From Lachnospiraceae bacterium (GTDB taxonomy: Bacteria; Bacillota; Clostridia; Lachnospirales; Lachnospiraceae): 43,386 nt of DNA. How positions within the stretch are numbered: the first letter of the stretch is position 1; every line of letters starts with the position of its first letter. A program made the translations under genes and the position numbers. This document shows positions 15,626 through 24,137 of this stretch, in pieces. Below the pieces are notes generated by a model. It had not been told where the DNA came from, did not search any database, and saw only the letters and a program-made list of their open reading frames with translations. The stretch is from NCBI GenBank assembly GCA_009911195.1, contig QXWV01000043.1, positions 1-43,386 on the forward strand, written 5' to 3'.

Positions 15626-15652
15626 ACTATTCTGCTCTGGCTGCATAAGATA
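15626..15652 (+). promoter_or_regulatory. Sporulation (sigma-K-like) promoter of the Cys-rich mini-gene
   Basis: AC (15626-15627), exactly 16 bases, then CATAAGATA (15644-15652), matching AC-N16-CATAnnnTA. The expected start near 15659 lies just before the AAAGGAG ribosome site of the 15680 gene. The same pattern with identical spacing precedes cotJA. Confidence 0.5.
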
Positions 15653-15679
15653 TAGCATAGCAAAAAGGAGTGGAAAAAT

Positions 15680-15919
15680 ATGAATAATTGTTTAGTTTTA
15701 TTACTTTTGCTTTGCTGTTGTGGAAATAACAATAACAGAGGATGTGACAGAGACAGAGATATTCCCGATAACTGCGGATGCGGCGGGAGAGATGCAAGGA
15801 ATGACGGTAGGTGCAGGGACAGAGACAGAGATAGGGATAGGGAAGATTCCTGCAGGGGAGGCTTTGGCCCGTTCCCTTCACCCGGAAGTACTTGCGGATG
15901 TGAAGAAAAAAAATCATAA
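15680..15919 (+). CDS. Small Cys/Asp/Arg-rich protein, spore-coat candidate
   Basis: A 79-residue protein of extreme composition that I do not recognise. A hydrophobic N-terminus (NNCLVLLLLLCCCG) is followed by Asn, then by alternating Arg-Asp blocks (RDRDIPDN, then RDRDRDRDRED) and about ten cysteines in all. The hydrophobic stretch ending in Cys could be a short signal or lipobox-like segment, but it lacks N-terminal lysines. Coding is supported by AAAAGGAG seven to eight bases before the ATG, a promoter upstream and a clean terminator downstream (15935-15965), making it a one-gene unit. The sequence GACAGAGACAGAGAT occurs twice, showing internal repeat growth. The sigma-K-like promoter suggests mother-cell expression, and Cys-rich small proteins are common in spore coats. 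The overlapping frame at 15720-15992 has no ribosome site. Confidence 0.65.
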   Translation: MNNCLVLLLLLCCCGNNNNRGCDRDRDIPDNCGCGGRDARNDGRCRDRDRDRDREDSCRGGFGPFPSPGSTCGCEEKKS

Positions 15920-15934
15920 AAGGTTAATGTTCAT

Positions 15935-15965
15935 AAAACAGGAGGACGAAAGGCCCTCCTGTTTT
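15935..15965 (+). terminator. Intrinsic terminator
   Basis: AAAACAGGAGG (15935-15945) pairs perfectly with CCTCCTGTTTT (15955-15965), with a nine-base loop and U-tract within the 3' arm. It ends the Cys-rich gene transcript before trpS. Confidence 0.85.
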
Positions 15966-15993
15966 GGTATGGCGGCATCTACAGCCGCATAAC

Positions 15994-16022
15994 TTGACGA
16001 ATAGGACAAGCAATGCTAAACT
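15994..16022 (+). promoter_or_regulatory. Promoter for trpS
   Basis: TTGACG (15994-15999), 17 bases, TAAACT (16017-16022) preceded by TGC (extended -10). The transcript would start about 30 bases before trpS, leaving no room for a T-box leader. Confidence 0.55.
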
Positions 16023-16056
16023 TATACAAAAATGAAATCATTGGGAGGCAATTGAT

Positions 16057-17061
16057 ATGATAGACGGTAAGAAAGTGCTTTTTAGCGGGATGCAGGCCAC
16101 AGGAACATTGACTTTGGGCAATTATCTTGGGGCTTTAAAAAATTGGGTGACATTGAGCGATGAATATGAATGTTTTTATTCGGTGGTGGATATGCATTCC
16201 ATTACCATTCGCCAGGAGCCGGCAGAATTGCGCAAAAGGGCAAGGAATTTATTGGCTTTATATATTGCGGCCGGGCTTGACCCAAAGAAGAACTGCATCT
16301 ATTACCAGTCACACGTATCCGGGCATGCGGAATTGGCCTGGATATTGAACTGCTTTACGTATATAGGGGAACTGAACCGTATGACCCAGTTTAAGGATAA
16401 GGCGGCAAAGCATGCGGATAACATCAATGCTGGCCTTTATACTTATCCGGTATTGATGGCGGCGGATATCCTGCTATATCAGGCGGATGTGGTGCCGGTG
16501 GGCAAAGACCAACTGCAGCATCTGGAAATCACAAGGGATATCGCGCAGCGGTTCAATGCCATTTATGGAGATGTGTTTACGATGCCGGAGCCTTATATGG
16601 GGAAGGCTGGGGCGAACATCCGTAGCCTGCAAAACCCGGAGAAGAAGATGTCCAAGTCGGACGATAATGCCAATGCCAGTATTTACCTGATGGATGACCC
16701 GGATACCATTATCAGGAAGTTCAAACGGGCAGTGACAGATTCGGAGGCTTCGGTAAGGTATAGGGATGAGCAGCCGGGCATTAAGAATTTGATTGAAATT
16801 TATTGTGCATGTACCGGGAAGACTCCGGAAGAGACGGAGAAAGAGTTTGATGGCAAAGGCTACAGCGAATTCAAACCCGCGGTAGGGGAAGCGGTTGTTG
16901 GCGTACTGAAACCAGTACAGGAGCGCTTTTATGGGCTTATGAAGGATAAAGCTTATATTGACGGCGTAATTAAAGAAAATGCGGAAAAAGCCAATTACTA
17001 TGCTACAAAAACACTCCGTAAGGTGCAGAAAAAAATAGGGTTTCCGGAAAGAATCCGTTAA
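16057..17061 (+). CDS. trpS: Tryptophanyl-tRNA synthetase
   Basis: A 334-residue class Ic synthetase. The HIGH-like motif is in TGTLTLGNYLG (about 15-25), the KMSKS loop is exact (197-201), and the tryptophan pocket region has the usual GKDQLQHLEITRDIA. Length is typical of bacterial TrpRS. Start ATG 16057 has GGGAGG about ten bases upstream. The gene is preceded by a terminator and its own promoter, and followed five bases later by the 17067 gene. No tryptophan-responsive T-box or leader peptide is visible, so tRNA-mediated control is unlikely. Confidence 0.96.
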   Translation: MIDGKKVLFSGMQATGTLTLGNYLGALKNWVTLSDEYECFYSVVDMHSITIRQEPAELRKRARNLLALYIAAGLDPKKNCIYYQSHVSGHAELAWILNCFTYIGELNRMTQFKDKAAKHADNINAGLYTYPVLMAADILLYQADVVPVGKDQLQHLEITRDIAQRFNAIYGDVFTMPEPYMGKAGANIRSLQNPEKKMSKSDDNANASIYLMDDPDTIIRKFKRAVTDSEASVRYRDEQPGIKNLIEIYCACTGKTPEETEKEFDGKGYSEFKPAVGEAVVGVLKPVQERFYGLMKDKAYIDGVIKENAEKANYYATKTLRKVQKKIGFPERIR

Positions 17062-17066
17062 CTGCT

Positions 17067-17813
17067 ATGGATAGGGAACGGTTTGAAGCCGCAAAAAATA
17101 AAGTGGTTGGGAAGAAAAGGGAGCGGGAAGGAATCGGAACGCTGAAAGAAAAAACGGTTCATGCGGTGCTAAAGAATTATTATGCCCCAGATGAAAAAAT
17201 GCAGGAAGTGCTTCTTAAGAATTATGTGGTGGATATCTATACGGGGCAGGACATTTTAGAAATCCAGAACGGCAATTTTTATAAAATGCGGGCAAAGTTG
17301 GATGCATTTTTGGAGGAATATCCGGTTACCCTTATTTACCCCATCCCTCATACGAAATGGCTTATATGGATTGATGAAGAAACAGGGGAATTATCGCCCA
17401 AGAGGAAAAGCCCCCTGACCGGAAGCGCCTATCGGGCTTTTAGCGAACTTTACCGTATTAAGAGCTATTTAAAAAATGAAAATCTTCATTTTATTTTTCC
17501 CTTAATCGACATGGAGGAATACCGTCTGTTAAACGGTTGGAGCAAAGACCGCAAAAAAGGCTCCTGCCGTTATGACCGGATACCAGTGGATTTATTCGAT
17601 GAAGTGTCAGTATATGGAAGGGAGGACTACCTCCAGTTCCTGCCGGAAAGCCTTCCCGATGTATTCACCTCTAAGGATTTATCCAAAACGGCTAAGATTC
17701 CTATGAAAATTGCCGGAATGGTATTGCATATACTTGCCTATCTGGGAATAACGGAACGGGTTGGGAAAAAAGGGAATGCTTATTTATACAGGATTTCCAA
17801 TGAATTCCAGTGA
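17067..17813 (+). CDS. Unknown protein, nuclease-like core plus winged helix
   Basis: A 248-residue protein I know only as a conserved hypothetical of Firmicutes. The N-terminal half reads like a PD-(D/E)XK nuclease core: helix with E28 (LKEKTVHAVLKNYY), strand with D56 (YVVDIYTG), strand with E65-x-Q67 (DILEIQNGNF), helix KMRAKLDAFLEE, then strand PVTLIYPI. The lysine of the motif is replaced by Gln, a known variant in this superfamily. The C-terminal part (about 195-248) looks like a winged helix: TSKDLSKTAKIPMKIAGMVLHILAYLGITERVGKKGNAYLYRI. The middle holds an IDEETGELSPKRKSPLTGS turn. It lies in the trpS unit, upstream of miaB. A role in RNA or DNA processing is plausible but unproven. 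Confidence 0.6.
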   Translation: MDRERFEAAKNKVVGKKREREGIGTLKEKTVHAVLKNYYAPDEKMQEVLLKNYVVDIYTGQDILEIQNGNFYKMRAKLDAFLEEYPVTLIYPIPHTKWLIWIDEETGELSPKRKSPLTGSAYRAFSELYRIKSYLKNENLHFIFPLIDMEEYRLLNGWSKDRKKGSCRYDRIPVDLFDEVSVYGREDYLQFLPESLPDVFTSKDLSKTAKIPMKIAGMVLHILAYLGITERVGKKGNAYLYRISNEFQ

Positions 17814-17927
17814 GGAGCAAAAGTGTGCACAGTTTTAGAAGGTACATTCTTCCTTGGAGGCTGAAAATTCATTTGGCGGGTTAGCCCAAGTAATTTGCCA
17901 TAAACTTTAGGAAGGGAAAGTCAGAAA

Positions 17928-19373
17928 ATGTACAATGAAATAAATGTAGATAACATAGATTTAAATTCAGAACCTCCCGTAGAAGAACCGGTCAGGCAAT
18001 ATTATTATATGGCCAAATGCCGGCAGCTTATCAGGGAACAAATGGAAAAAACAGGGCATTGGCCAACCTTTTTCATTCAAACCTTTGGTTGCCAGATGAA
18101 TGCCAGAGACAGCGAAAAGTTGGCCGGGGTTTTGGAAAGTGCCGGTTATCGGGAAACGGATACGGAAGAGGCAGATTTAGTCATTTACAATACATGCACT
18201 GTCAGGGATAATGCGAACCAGCGGGTATACGGAAGGCTTGGTTTCCTGAACGGCCTGAAAAAGAAAAATCCCCATATGAAAATTGCGTTGTGCGGCTGTA
18301 TGATGCAAGAGCAGAGTGTTATCGAAAAAATAAAAAAGAGCTATCGGTTTGTGGATTTAATTTTTGGCACACACAATATTTTTAAATTTGCAGAATTACT
18401 ATATGTTATGCTGGAATCGGACCGGATGGTCATAGATATATGGGAAGAGACAGACCAGATTGTGGAAGATTTGCCAGTGGAGCGTAAATATCCCTTTAAA
18501 TCAGGCATTAATATAATGTTTGGCTGCAACAACTTTTGCAGCTACTGTATTGTGCCCTATGTCAGGGGAAGGGAAAGAAGCCGCACTCCCCAGGATATCC
18601 TGAATGAAATCAAAAAATTGGCAGCGGATGGTGTCATAGAAATTATGCTGCTTGGGCAAAATGTGAATTCCTATGGGAAAAACCTGGAAAATCCCATAAG
18701 CTTTGCCCGACTCCTAAAGGAAGTGGAAAAGATAGAGGGTATCGAAAGAATCCGTTTCATGACTTCCCATCCAAAAGATTTATCCGACGAATTGATTCAG
18801 GTGATGAAAGAATCAAAAAAAATATGCCGCCATCTCCATCTGCCTCTCCAGTCCGGCTCCACCCCTATTTTGCAGGCGATGAACCGGCGCTATACAAAGG
18901 AGCAGTACTTGGCACTGGCAGAAAAAATCCGCAGGGAAATCCCCGATATGGCCATTACTACCGACATTATCGTAGGCTTCCCTGGAGAAACAATGGAAGA
19001 TATCGAAGAAACCATTGATGTGGTTAAAAAAGTACAATATGATAATGCATTCACCTTTATTTATTCCAAAAGAACCGGAACCCCTGCGGCTTCCATGCCC
19101 AATCAAGTGCCGGAAGAGGTGGTGAAAAAAGGCTTTGATAAGCTGCTAAAGACAGTCCAGGAAATGGCTAAAGCCCGGACTGCCCTCCTACAGGGTCAAA
19201 CTCTGCCCGCCTTAGTGGAAGAAATCAACGCACAGGATAATACCCTGGTGACCGGACGCCTCTCCAACAACACCATTGTGCACTTTCCCGGAGATGTATC
19301 GCTTATTGGTAAAATAGTAAATGTACATCTGAAAGAATGCCACGGGTTTTACTACTTAGGGGAAAGGGTATAG
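17928..19373 (+). CDS. miaB: tRNA methylthiotransferase MiaB
   Basis: A 481-residue radical SAM enzyme that adds the 2-methylthio group to i6A37 in tRNAs reading UNN codons. The UPF0004 domain has three cysteines in QTFGCQMN, NTCTVR and LCGCMM; the radical SAM cluster is CNNFCSYC (about 200-207). The C-terminal TRAM domain ends in GEVSLIGK-type sequence (GDVSLIGKIVNVHL). The N-terminal extension of about 45 residues is common in clostridial MiaB. The substrate-making enzyme MiaA is encoded after mutL in the same cluster. The start has AGGAAGGG about ten bases upstream. The 114 bases before it contain no clear promoter. Confidence 0.95.
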   Translation: MYNEINVDNIDLNSEPPVEEPVRQYYYMAKCRQLIREQMEKTGHWPTFFIQTFGCQMNARDSEKLAGVLESAGYRETDTEEADLVIYNTCTVRDNANQRVYGRLGFLNGLKKKNPHMKIALCGCMMQEQSVIEKIKKSYRFVDLIFGTHNIFKFAELLYVMLESDRMVIDIWEETDQIVEDLPVERKYPFKSGINIMFGCNNFCSYCIVPYVRGRERSRTPQDILNEIKKLAADGVIEIMLLGQNVNSYGKNLENPISFARLLKEVEKIEGIERIRFMTSHPKDLSDELIQVMKESKKICRHLHLPLQSGSTPILQAMNRRYTKEQYLALAEKIRREIPDMAITTDIIVGFPGETMEDIEETIDVVKKVQYDNAFTFIYSKRTGTPAASMPNQVPEEVVKKGFDKLLKTVQEMAKARTALLQGQTLPALVEEINAQDNTLVTGRLSNNTIVHFPGDVSLIGKIVNVHLKECHGFYYLGERV

Positions 19374-19386
19374 TCACGGAAAGGAA

Positions 19387-19415
19387 TTTACATTCCCTAT
19401 ATTTTGTGCTATATT
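19387..19415 (+). promoter_or_regulatory. Promoter for mutS-mutL-miaA
   Basis: TTTACA (19387-19392), 17 bases, TATATT (19410-19415) with TGC directly before it (extended -10). It lies about 65 bases upstream of the mutS start, just after the miaB stop. Confidence 0.6.
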
Positions 19416-19478
19416 ATGAACGGATACGCAATATCATGCATATCCACATTATTCTAAAGAAAAGCAGAGGAAATAGAA

Positions 19479-22157
19479 GTGGCAGAATTAACGCCTATGA
19501 TGCAGCAATATATGGAAACCAAACAGGAATACAAGGATTGTATTCTGTTCTACCGGTTGGGGGATTTTTATGAGATGTTCTTTGAGGATGCGCTGACAGC
19601 ATCCAAAGAGCTGGAGATTACCTTAACCGGTAAAAACTGCGGCCTGGAGGAACGGGCGCCCATGTGTGGTATTCCTTACCATGCGGTGGATGGCTATTTG
19701 ACCAAATTAGTATCTAAAGGATACAAAGTGGCTATCTGCGAACAGGTGGAAGACCCGAAACAGGCTAAAGGGCTGGTGAAACGGGAAGTGACCCGGATTG
19801 TTACGCCGGGAACTAATTTGAACATACAGTCTTTGGAAGAAACAAAGAATAACTTCCTGATGAGCATTGCTTATTTTCCTAATAAAATAGGACTTTCCAT
19901 CGCGGATGTCACTACTGGGGAATATTATTTGACGGAAGTGGATGATGTCCGCAAACTGATGGATGAGGTCAATAAATATATGCCTTCTGAAATCATTTGC
20001 AACGATGCTTTTATGGTGAGCGGAACAGATATTGATGATATGAGGAATCGTTTATCCATTACCGTTTACCCATTAGAAGCCCACTACTTTGATGATGACG
20101 GGTGCAGGAAATGCCTGATGCGCCATTTTCATGTACAAGTGCTTACAGGTTTGGGAATCGAAGATTTTCCGGTAGGTATGACGGCGGCTGGGGCATTGCT
20201 GCAATATCTGTATGATACCCAGAAAAGCTCCCTCGCCCATTTCACCCATCTATATCCATACCTTACGAGCAAATATATGCTCTTGGACAGCTCCACAAGA
20301 AGAAACCTGGAATTAATCGAAACTCTCAGGGAGAAGCAGAAAAGGGGTTCCCTGCTGTGGGTTTTGGATAAAACGAAGACTGCCATGGGTGCCAGAACCT
20401 TGAGAAGCTACATTGAGCAGCCATTAGTTGATTTAAAGGAAATTCTCATGCGGCAGGATGCGGTGGATGTATTATGCCAAAATTCCGTGGCCAGGGATGA
20501 AATCAGGGAATATCTGAATCCCGTCTATGATTTGGAAAGGCTGTTGGGGAAGGTGAGCTATAAGACGGCAAATCCCCGTGACTTAATAGCGTTTCGCAAT
20601 TCCTTGGAAATGCTTCCCCATATCAAAACGGTTCTGAAGGATTTGGACTGTGAACTGCTTTTGAATATTGAAAAGGATATTGACGGCCTGACGGATATTT
20701 TTACCTTAATTGACCGTGCGATTATTGATGACCCGCCCATTCTTGTAAGGGAAGGGGGGATGATACGGGATGGTTTCGACAATACCGTGGACAACCTGCG
20801 CAATGCCAAAACGGAAGGGAAGAACTGGCTGGCTTCCCTGGAGGAAGAAGACAGGGAGCGGACAGGGATTAAGAACTTAAGGGTAAAATATAACAAGGTC
20901 TTCGGCTATTATTTTGAAGTGACCAATTCTTACCTTAGTATGGTTCCGGAAGATTATGTACGCAAGCAGACCTTATCCAATGCGGAACGGTATACCACCC
21001 CCCGGCTAAAAGAGCTGGAGGATACTATATTAAATGCGGAAGATAAGCTTTATTCATTGGAGTACGATATTTTTTGCCGTGTCCGGGATACCATAGCCGG
21101 TGAAATCGAACGGATTCAGAAAACGGCGAAAGCGGTGGCGGCGCTGGATGTTTTTGCCTCCCTTTCCCTTGTTGCGGAAAGAAACCAGTATGTAAGGCCC
21201 AAAATGAACGAAAAGGGGGTCATCAATATAAAAGGCGGCAGGCATCCGGTAGTGGAACAGATGATTGTGAATGAAATGTTCATCGCCAATGACACCTTTT
21301 TGGATAATAATAAAAACTGCATCGCAATTATTACAGGTCCCAACATGGCCGGGAAATCTACTTACATGCGCCAGGCTGCACTAATTGTACTTATGGCACA
21401 GATTGGAAGCTTTGTTCCTGCCGCCGATGCCAACATCGGTATCGTGGACCGGATATTTACCAGGGTGGGCGCTTCCGATGATTTAGCCAGCGGACAGAGT
21501 ACATTTATGGTGGAAATGAATGAAGTGGCCAATATTTTGCGCAATGCCACGCCCAAAAGCCTTCTGGTATTAGATGAAATCGGCAGGGGAACATCCACTT
21601 TCGACGGGTTAAGCATTGCCTGGGCGGTGATAGAGCACATCAGCAACCGAAAGTATTTGGGGGCAAAAACATTATTTGCCACCCACTATCATGAGCTGAC
21701 GGAGCTGGAAGGCAAAATGAATAATGTGAATAATTATTGCATCGCCGTCAAGGAAAAAGGGGACGATATTGTTTTTTTACGCAAAATAATAAAAGGCGGT
21801 GCGGATAAAAGCTATGGGATACAGGTAGCCAAACTGGCTGGTGTGCCGGATATGGTAATTGACCGGGCGAAAGAAATTGTAGAGCAGCTCAGCGACAATG
21901 ACATTACGGAAAAAGTACAAAGTATTGTCATAGATAACAGGGAGGATAAAAAAGCGCCAAAGAAAAGGTATGACGAAGTGGATTTGGAGCAGATATCCTT
22001 TTTTGATACGGTAACCGATGAAGATGTTCTGAAAGAACTGCAGGAAATCAATATCACCACGCTAACTCCTTTGGATGCATTAAATACCTTATACCGGCTG
22101 CAAAATAAACTGAAGAACCGGTGGCAGGGGATGGCGGAACATGGGGAAACGGAGTAG
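19479..22157 (+). CDS. mutS: DNA mismatch repair protein MutS
   Basis: An 892-residue MutS1. The mismatch-recognition domain has the F-x-E loop variant in FYRLGDFYEMFFEDA (about 25-40), where the Phe-Tyr-Glu triad is intact. Connector, lever and clamp regions follow. The ATPase has Walker A GPNMAGKST (about 620), Walker B LLVLDEIGRGTSTFDG, and the signature region with ATHYHELTELE. The start is GTG at 19479 with AGAGG upstream; the first ATG would remove the conserved PMMQQY N-terminus. mutL follows after three bases. The C-terminal part has the usual clamp-interacting acidic tail region (EVDLEQISFF), resembling a beta-clamp motif. Confidence 0.97.
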   Translation: MAELTPMMQQYMETKQEYKDCILFYRLGDFYEMFFEDALTASKELEITLTGKNCGLEERAPMCGIPYHAVDGYLTKLVSKGYKVAICEQVEDPKQAKGLVKREVTRIVTPGTNLNIQSLEETKNNFLMSIAYFPNKIGLSIADVTTGEYYLTEVDDVRKLMDEVNKYMPSEIICNDAFMVSGTDIDDMRNRLSITVYPLEAHYFDDDGCRKCLMRHFHVQVLTGLGIEDFPVGMTAAGALLQYLYDTQKSSLAHFTHLYPYLTSKYMLLDSSTRRNLELIETLREKQKRGSLLWVLDKTKTAMGARTLRSYIEQPLVDLKEILMRQDAVDVLCQNSVARDEIREYLNPVYDLERLLGKVSYKTANPRDLIAFRNSLEMLPHIKTVLKDLDCELLLNIEKDIDGLTDIFTLIDRAIIDDPPILVREGGMIRDGFDNTVDNLRNAKTEGKNWLASLEEEDRERTGIKNLRVKYNKVFGYYFEVTNSYLSMVPEDYVRKQTLSNAERYTTPRLKELEDTILNAEDKLYSLEYDIFCRVRDTIAGEIERIQKTAKAVAALDVFASLSLVAERNQYVRPKMNEKGVINIKGGRHPVVEQMIVNEMFIANDTFLDNNKNCIAIITGPNMAGKSTYMRQAALIVLMAQIGSFVPAADANIGIVDRIFTRVGASDDLASGQSTFMVEMNEVANILRNATPKSLLVLDEIGRGTSTFDGLSIAWAVIEHISNRKYLGAKTLFATHYHELTELEGKMNNVNNYCIAVKEKGDDIVFLRKIIKGGADKSYGIQVAKLAGVPDMVIDRAKEIVEQLSDNDITEKVQSIVIDNREDKKAPKKRYDEVDLEQISFFDTVTDEDVLKELQEINITTLTPLDALNTLYRLQNKLKNRWQGMAEHGETE

Positions 22158-22160
22158 CTT

Positions 22161-24134
22161 ATGGCACAGATTCACATATTGAGCAAAGAAACTATAGATA
22201 AAATTGCTGCCGGGGAAGTGGTGGAGCGGCCTTCCAGCGTGGTGAAGGAATTGCTGGAGAATGCAGTGGACGCAGGGGCCACGGCTGTTACGGTGGAAAT
22301 AAAAGAAGGGGGGATTTCCTTTATAAGGGTAACGGACAATGGATGCGGCATTGATGACGGCCAGGTTCCCCTTGCTTTTTTGCGCCATGCCACCAGTAAA
22401 ATCCAGACGGCGGATGATTTATCCCGCATTGTCAGTTTAGGTTTCCGGGGGGAGGCTCTTTCCAGCATTGCCGCTGTATCCCGGCTGGAGCTGATAACAA
22501 AAACGGAAGAAAAGCTCACAGGTATCCGTTGTCTTATAGAAGGCGGGGAAGAAGTGGAAACGGAAGAAGTAGGCGCGCCGGACGGTACAACGGTTATTGT
22601 CCGGAATCTCTTTTTTAACACGCCGGTAAGAAAAAAATTTTTAAAGCACCCACAAACGGAGGGCGGTTATATTTCCGATTTGATGGAACATATGGCGATG
22701 TCTCATCCGAGGATTTCCTTTAAATATATGAATAACGGGCAGCTTAGGTTTCATACTTCGGGAAACGGCAATTTACAGGAGATTATTTACCGTATATACG
22801 GCAAAGGGATTTCCGATGGGCTAGTTCCTATCGATGTGGAAGAACAGGGGATTCATATGTCCGGTTTCCTTGGAAAGCCGGAAATTAACAGGGCGAACAG
22901 GAACTTTGAAATATATTTTGTGAATGGACGGTTTATTAAAAGCAGCGTAATCGGAAAAGCTATGGAAGAAGGATACCGGAAATATGTGATGCAGCACAAA
23001 TTTCCTTTCGCAGTGCTGCATTTTACCATTGATTCTGAAGATATTGACGTGAATGTACATCCAACAAAGATGGAAGTCCGGTTTACCAACCGGATGAAGC
23101 TGTACGATTTTATTGAAAAACATATCAGGGAGAAGCTGCACAGCATCGAATTGATACCTGAAATACGTTTGGAAGAAGAGGACGGAAGGAAAAAGGACAG
23201 CACAGGGGAGGTATCTGAAGCCATACCGGAGCCTTTTGAAAAGCAACGTTTATTTAAGGAAAATGTTCAGGTTAATTATCAAAATCATTATCCAAGAAAT
23301 CAAACAGATAATTTCCCGGAAACAGGCAGGGCAAAAGCAGTGGCAGAGGAAAGCGCCTACCAGGCGGAAGGGTTTGGCAATCCAGTACCAGGAAACATTG
23401 CCGCATCGGAGGATGAGGATGCTTTTTTTGTGGATAATAGGGAAGTGCCAAAGATGCCGGAAAGGCCGGGAAACAGGGTTTTATCGGATTCACAGCCTTT
23501 AACGGAAACCGTACAGATGAACTTTTTTGAAGAAAAAATGCTGACCAAAGAGGCCAAAAGCGAATACCGCATTATGGGGCAGGTTTTCGATACTTATTGG
23601 CTGGTGGCATTCCACGATAAGCTTTTTATTATCGACCAACATGCAGCCCACGAAAAAGTAAAATACGAAAAGTTAATGAAACAGCTAAAAAGTGGACAGA
23701 TACCATCCCAAATAGTGAACCCGCCCATTATTATCACTCTTTCCGGGAAGGAAGAGGGAATTTTCAAGGAATATATGCATTATTTTGAAGAGATGGGATT
23801 TGAAATAGAAGCCTTTGGCGGCAATGAATATGCGATTCGCGGCGTGCCTGCCGATTTATATGGATACGGTGAAGCACGATTGTTTACCGAAGTGATGGAC
23901 GAATTGTCCGATGGACCTATGAAAGGGACGCCTAATATTATCCGCCAGAAAATCGCTTCTATGGCATGCAAAGCTGCCGTAAAAGGAAATATGTCCTTGG
24001 GCACTTCGGAAATGGAAGCGCTGATTGACCAGCTCCTTATGCTGGAAGACCCTTATCATTGCCCCCATGGAAGGCCGACTATTATTTCTATGAGTAAATA
24101 TGAACTGGAAAAAAAGTTTAAAAGGATTGTATAA
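22161..24134 (+). CDS. mutL: DNA mismatch repair endonuclease MutL
   Basis: A 657-residue MutL. The GHKL ATPase has ELLENAVDAGA, DNGCGI and GFRGEALSS. A variable linker (about 335-450) is rich in Glu, Asn and Pro. The C-terminal domain carries the nicking-endonuclease motif DQHAAHEKVKYE (about 492), matching DQHA-x2-E-x4-E, plus SMACKAAVKGN and CPHGRP, which complete the metal site. So this is a self-nicking MutL, as in bacteria without MutH. It starts three bases after mutS and ends three bases before miaA, so the three are one operon. Confidence 0.96.
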   Translation: MAQIHILSKETIDKIAAGEVVERPSSVVKELLENAVDAGATAVTVEIKEGGISFIRVTDNGCGIDDGQVPLAFLRHATSKIQTADDLSRIVSLGFRGEALSSIAAVSRLELITKTEEKLTGIRCLIEGGEEVETEEVGAPDGTTVIVRNLFFNTPVRKKFLKHPQTEGGYISDLMEHMAMSHPRISFKYMNNGQLRFHTSGNGNLQEIIYRIYGKGISDGLVPIDVEEQGIHMSGFLGKPEINRANRNFEIYFVNGRFIKSSVIGKAMEEGYRKYVMQHKFPFAVLHFTIDSEDIDVNVHPTKMEVRFTNRMKLYDFIEKHIREKLHSIELIPEIRLEEEDGRKKDSTGEVSEAIPEPFEKQRLFKENVQVNYQNHYPRNQTDNFPETGRAKAVAEESAYQAEGFGNPVPGNIAASEDEDAFFVDNREVPKMPERPGNRVLSDSQPLTETVQMNFFEEKMLTKEAKSEYRIMGQVFDTYWLVAFHDKLFIIDQHAAHEKVKYEKLMKQLKSGQIPSQIVNPPIIITLSGKEEGIFKEYMHYFEEMGFEIEAFGGNEYAIRGVPADLYGYGEARLFTEVMDELSDGPMKGTPNIIRQKIASMACKAAVKGNMSLGTSEMEALIDQLLMLEDPYHCPHGRPTIISMSKYELEKKFKRIV

Positions 24135-24137
24135 CGA

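Noticed and set aside
15720-15992. 90-residue plus-strand ORF overlapping the Cys-rich gene
   Set aside because: No ribosome binding site, runs through the terminator at 15935-15965, and is an out-of-frame shadow of the GACAGA repeats.
15966-16056. T-box leader for trpS
   Set aside because: Only about 90 bases separate the terminator and trpS, and the predicted transcript leader is about 30 bases.
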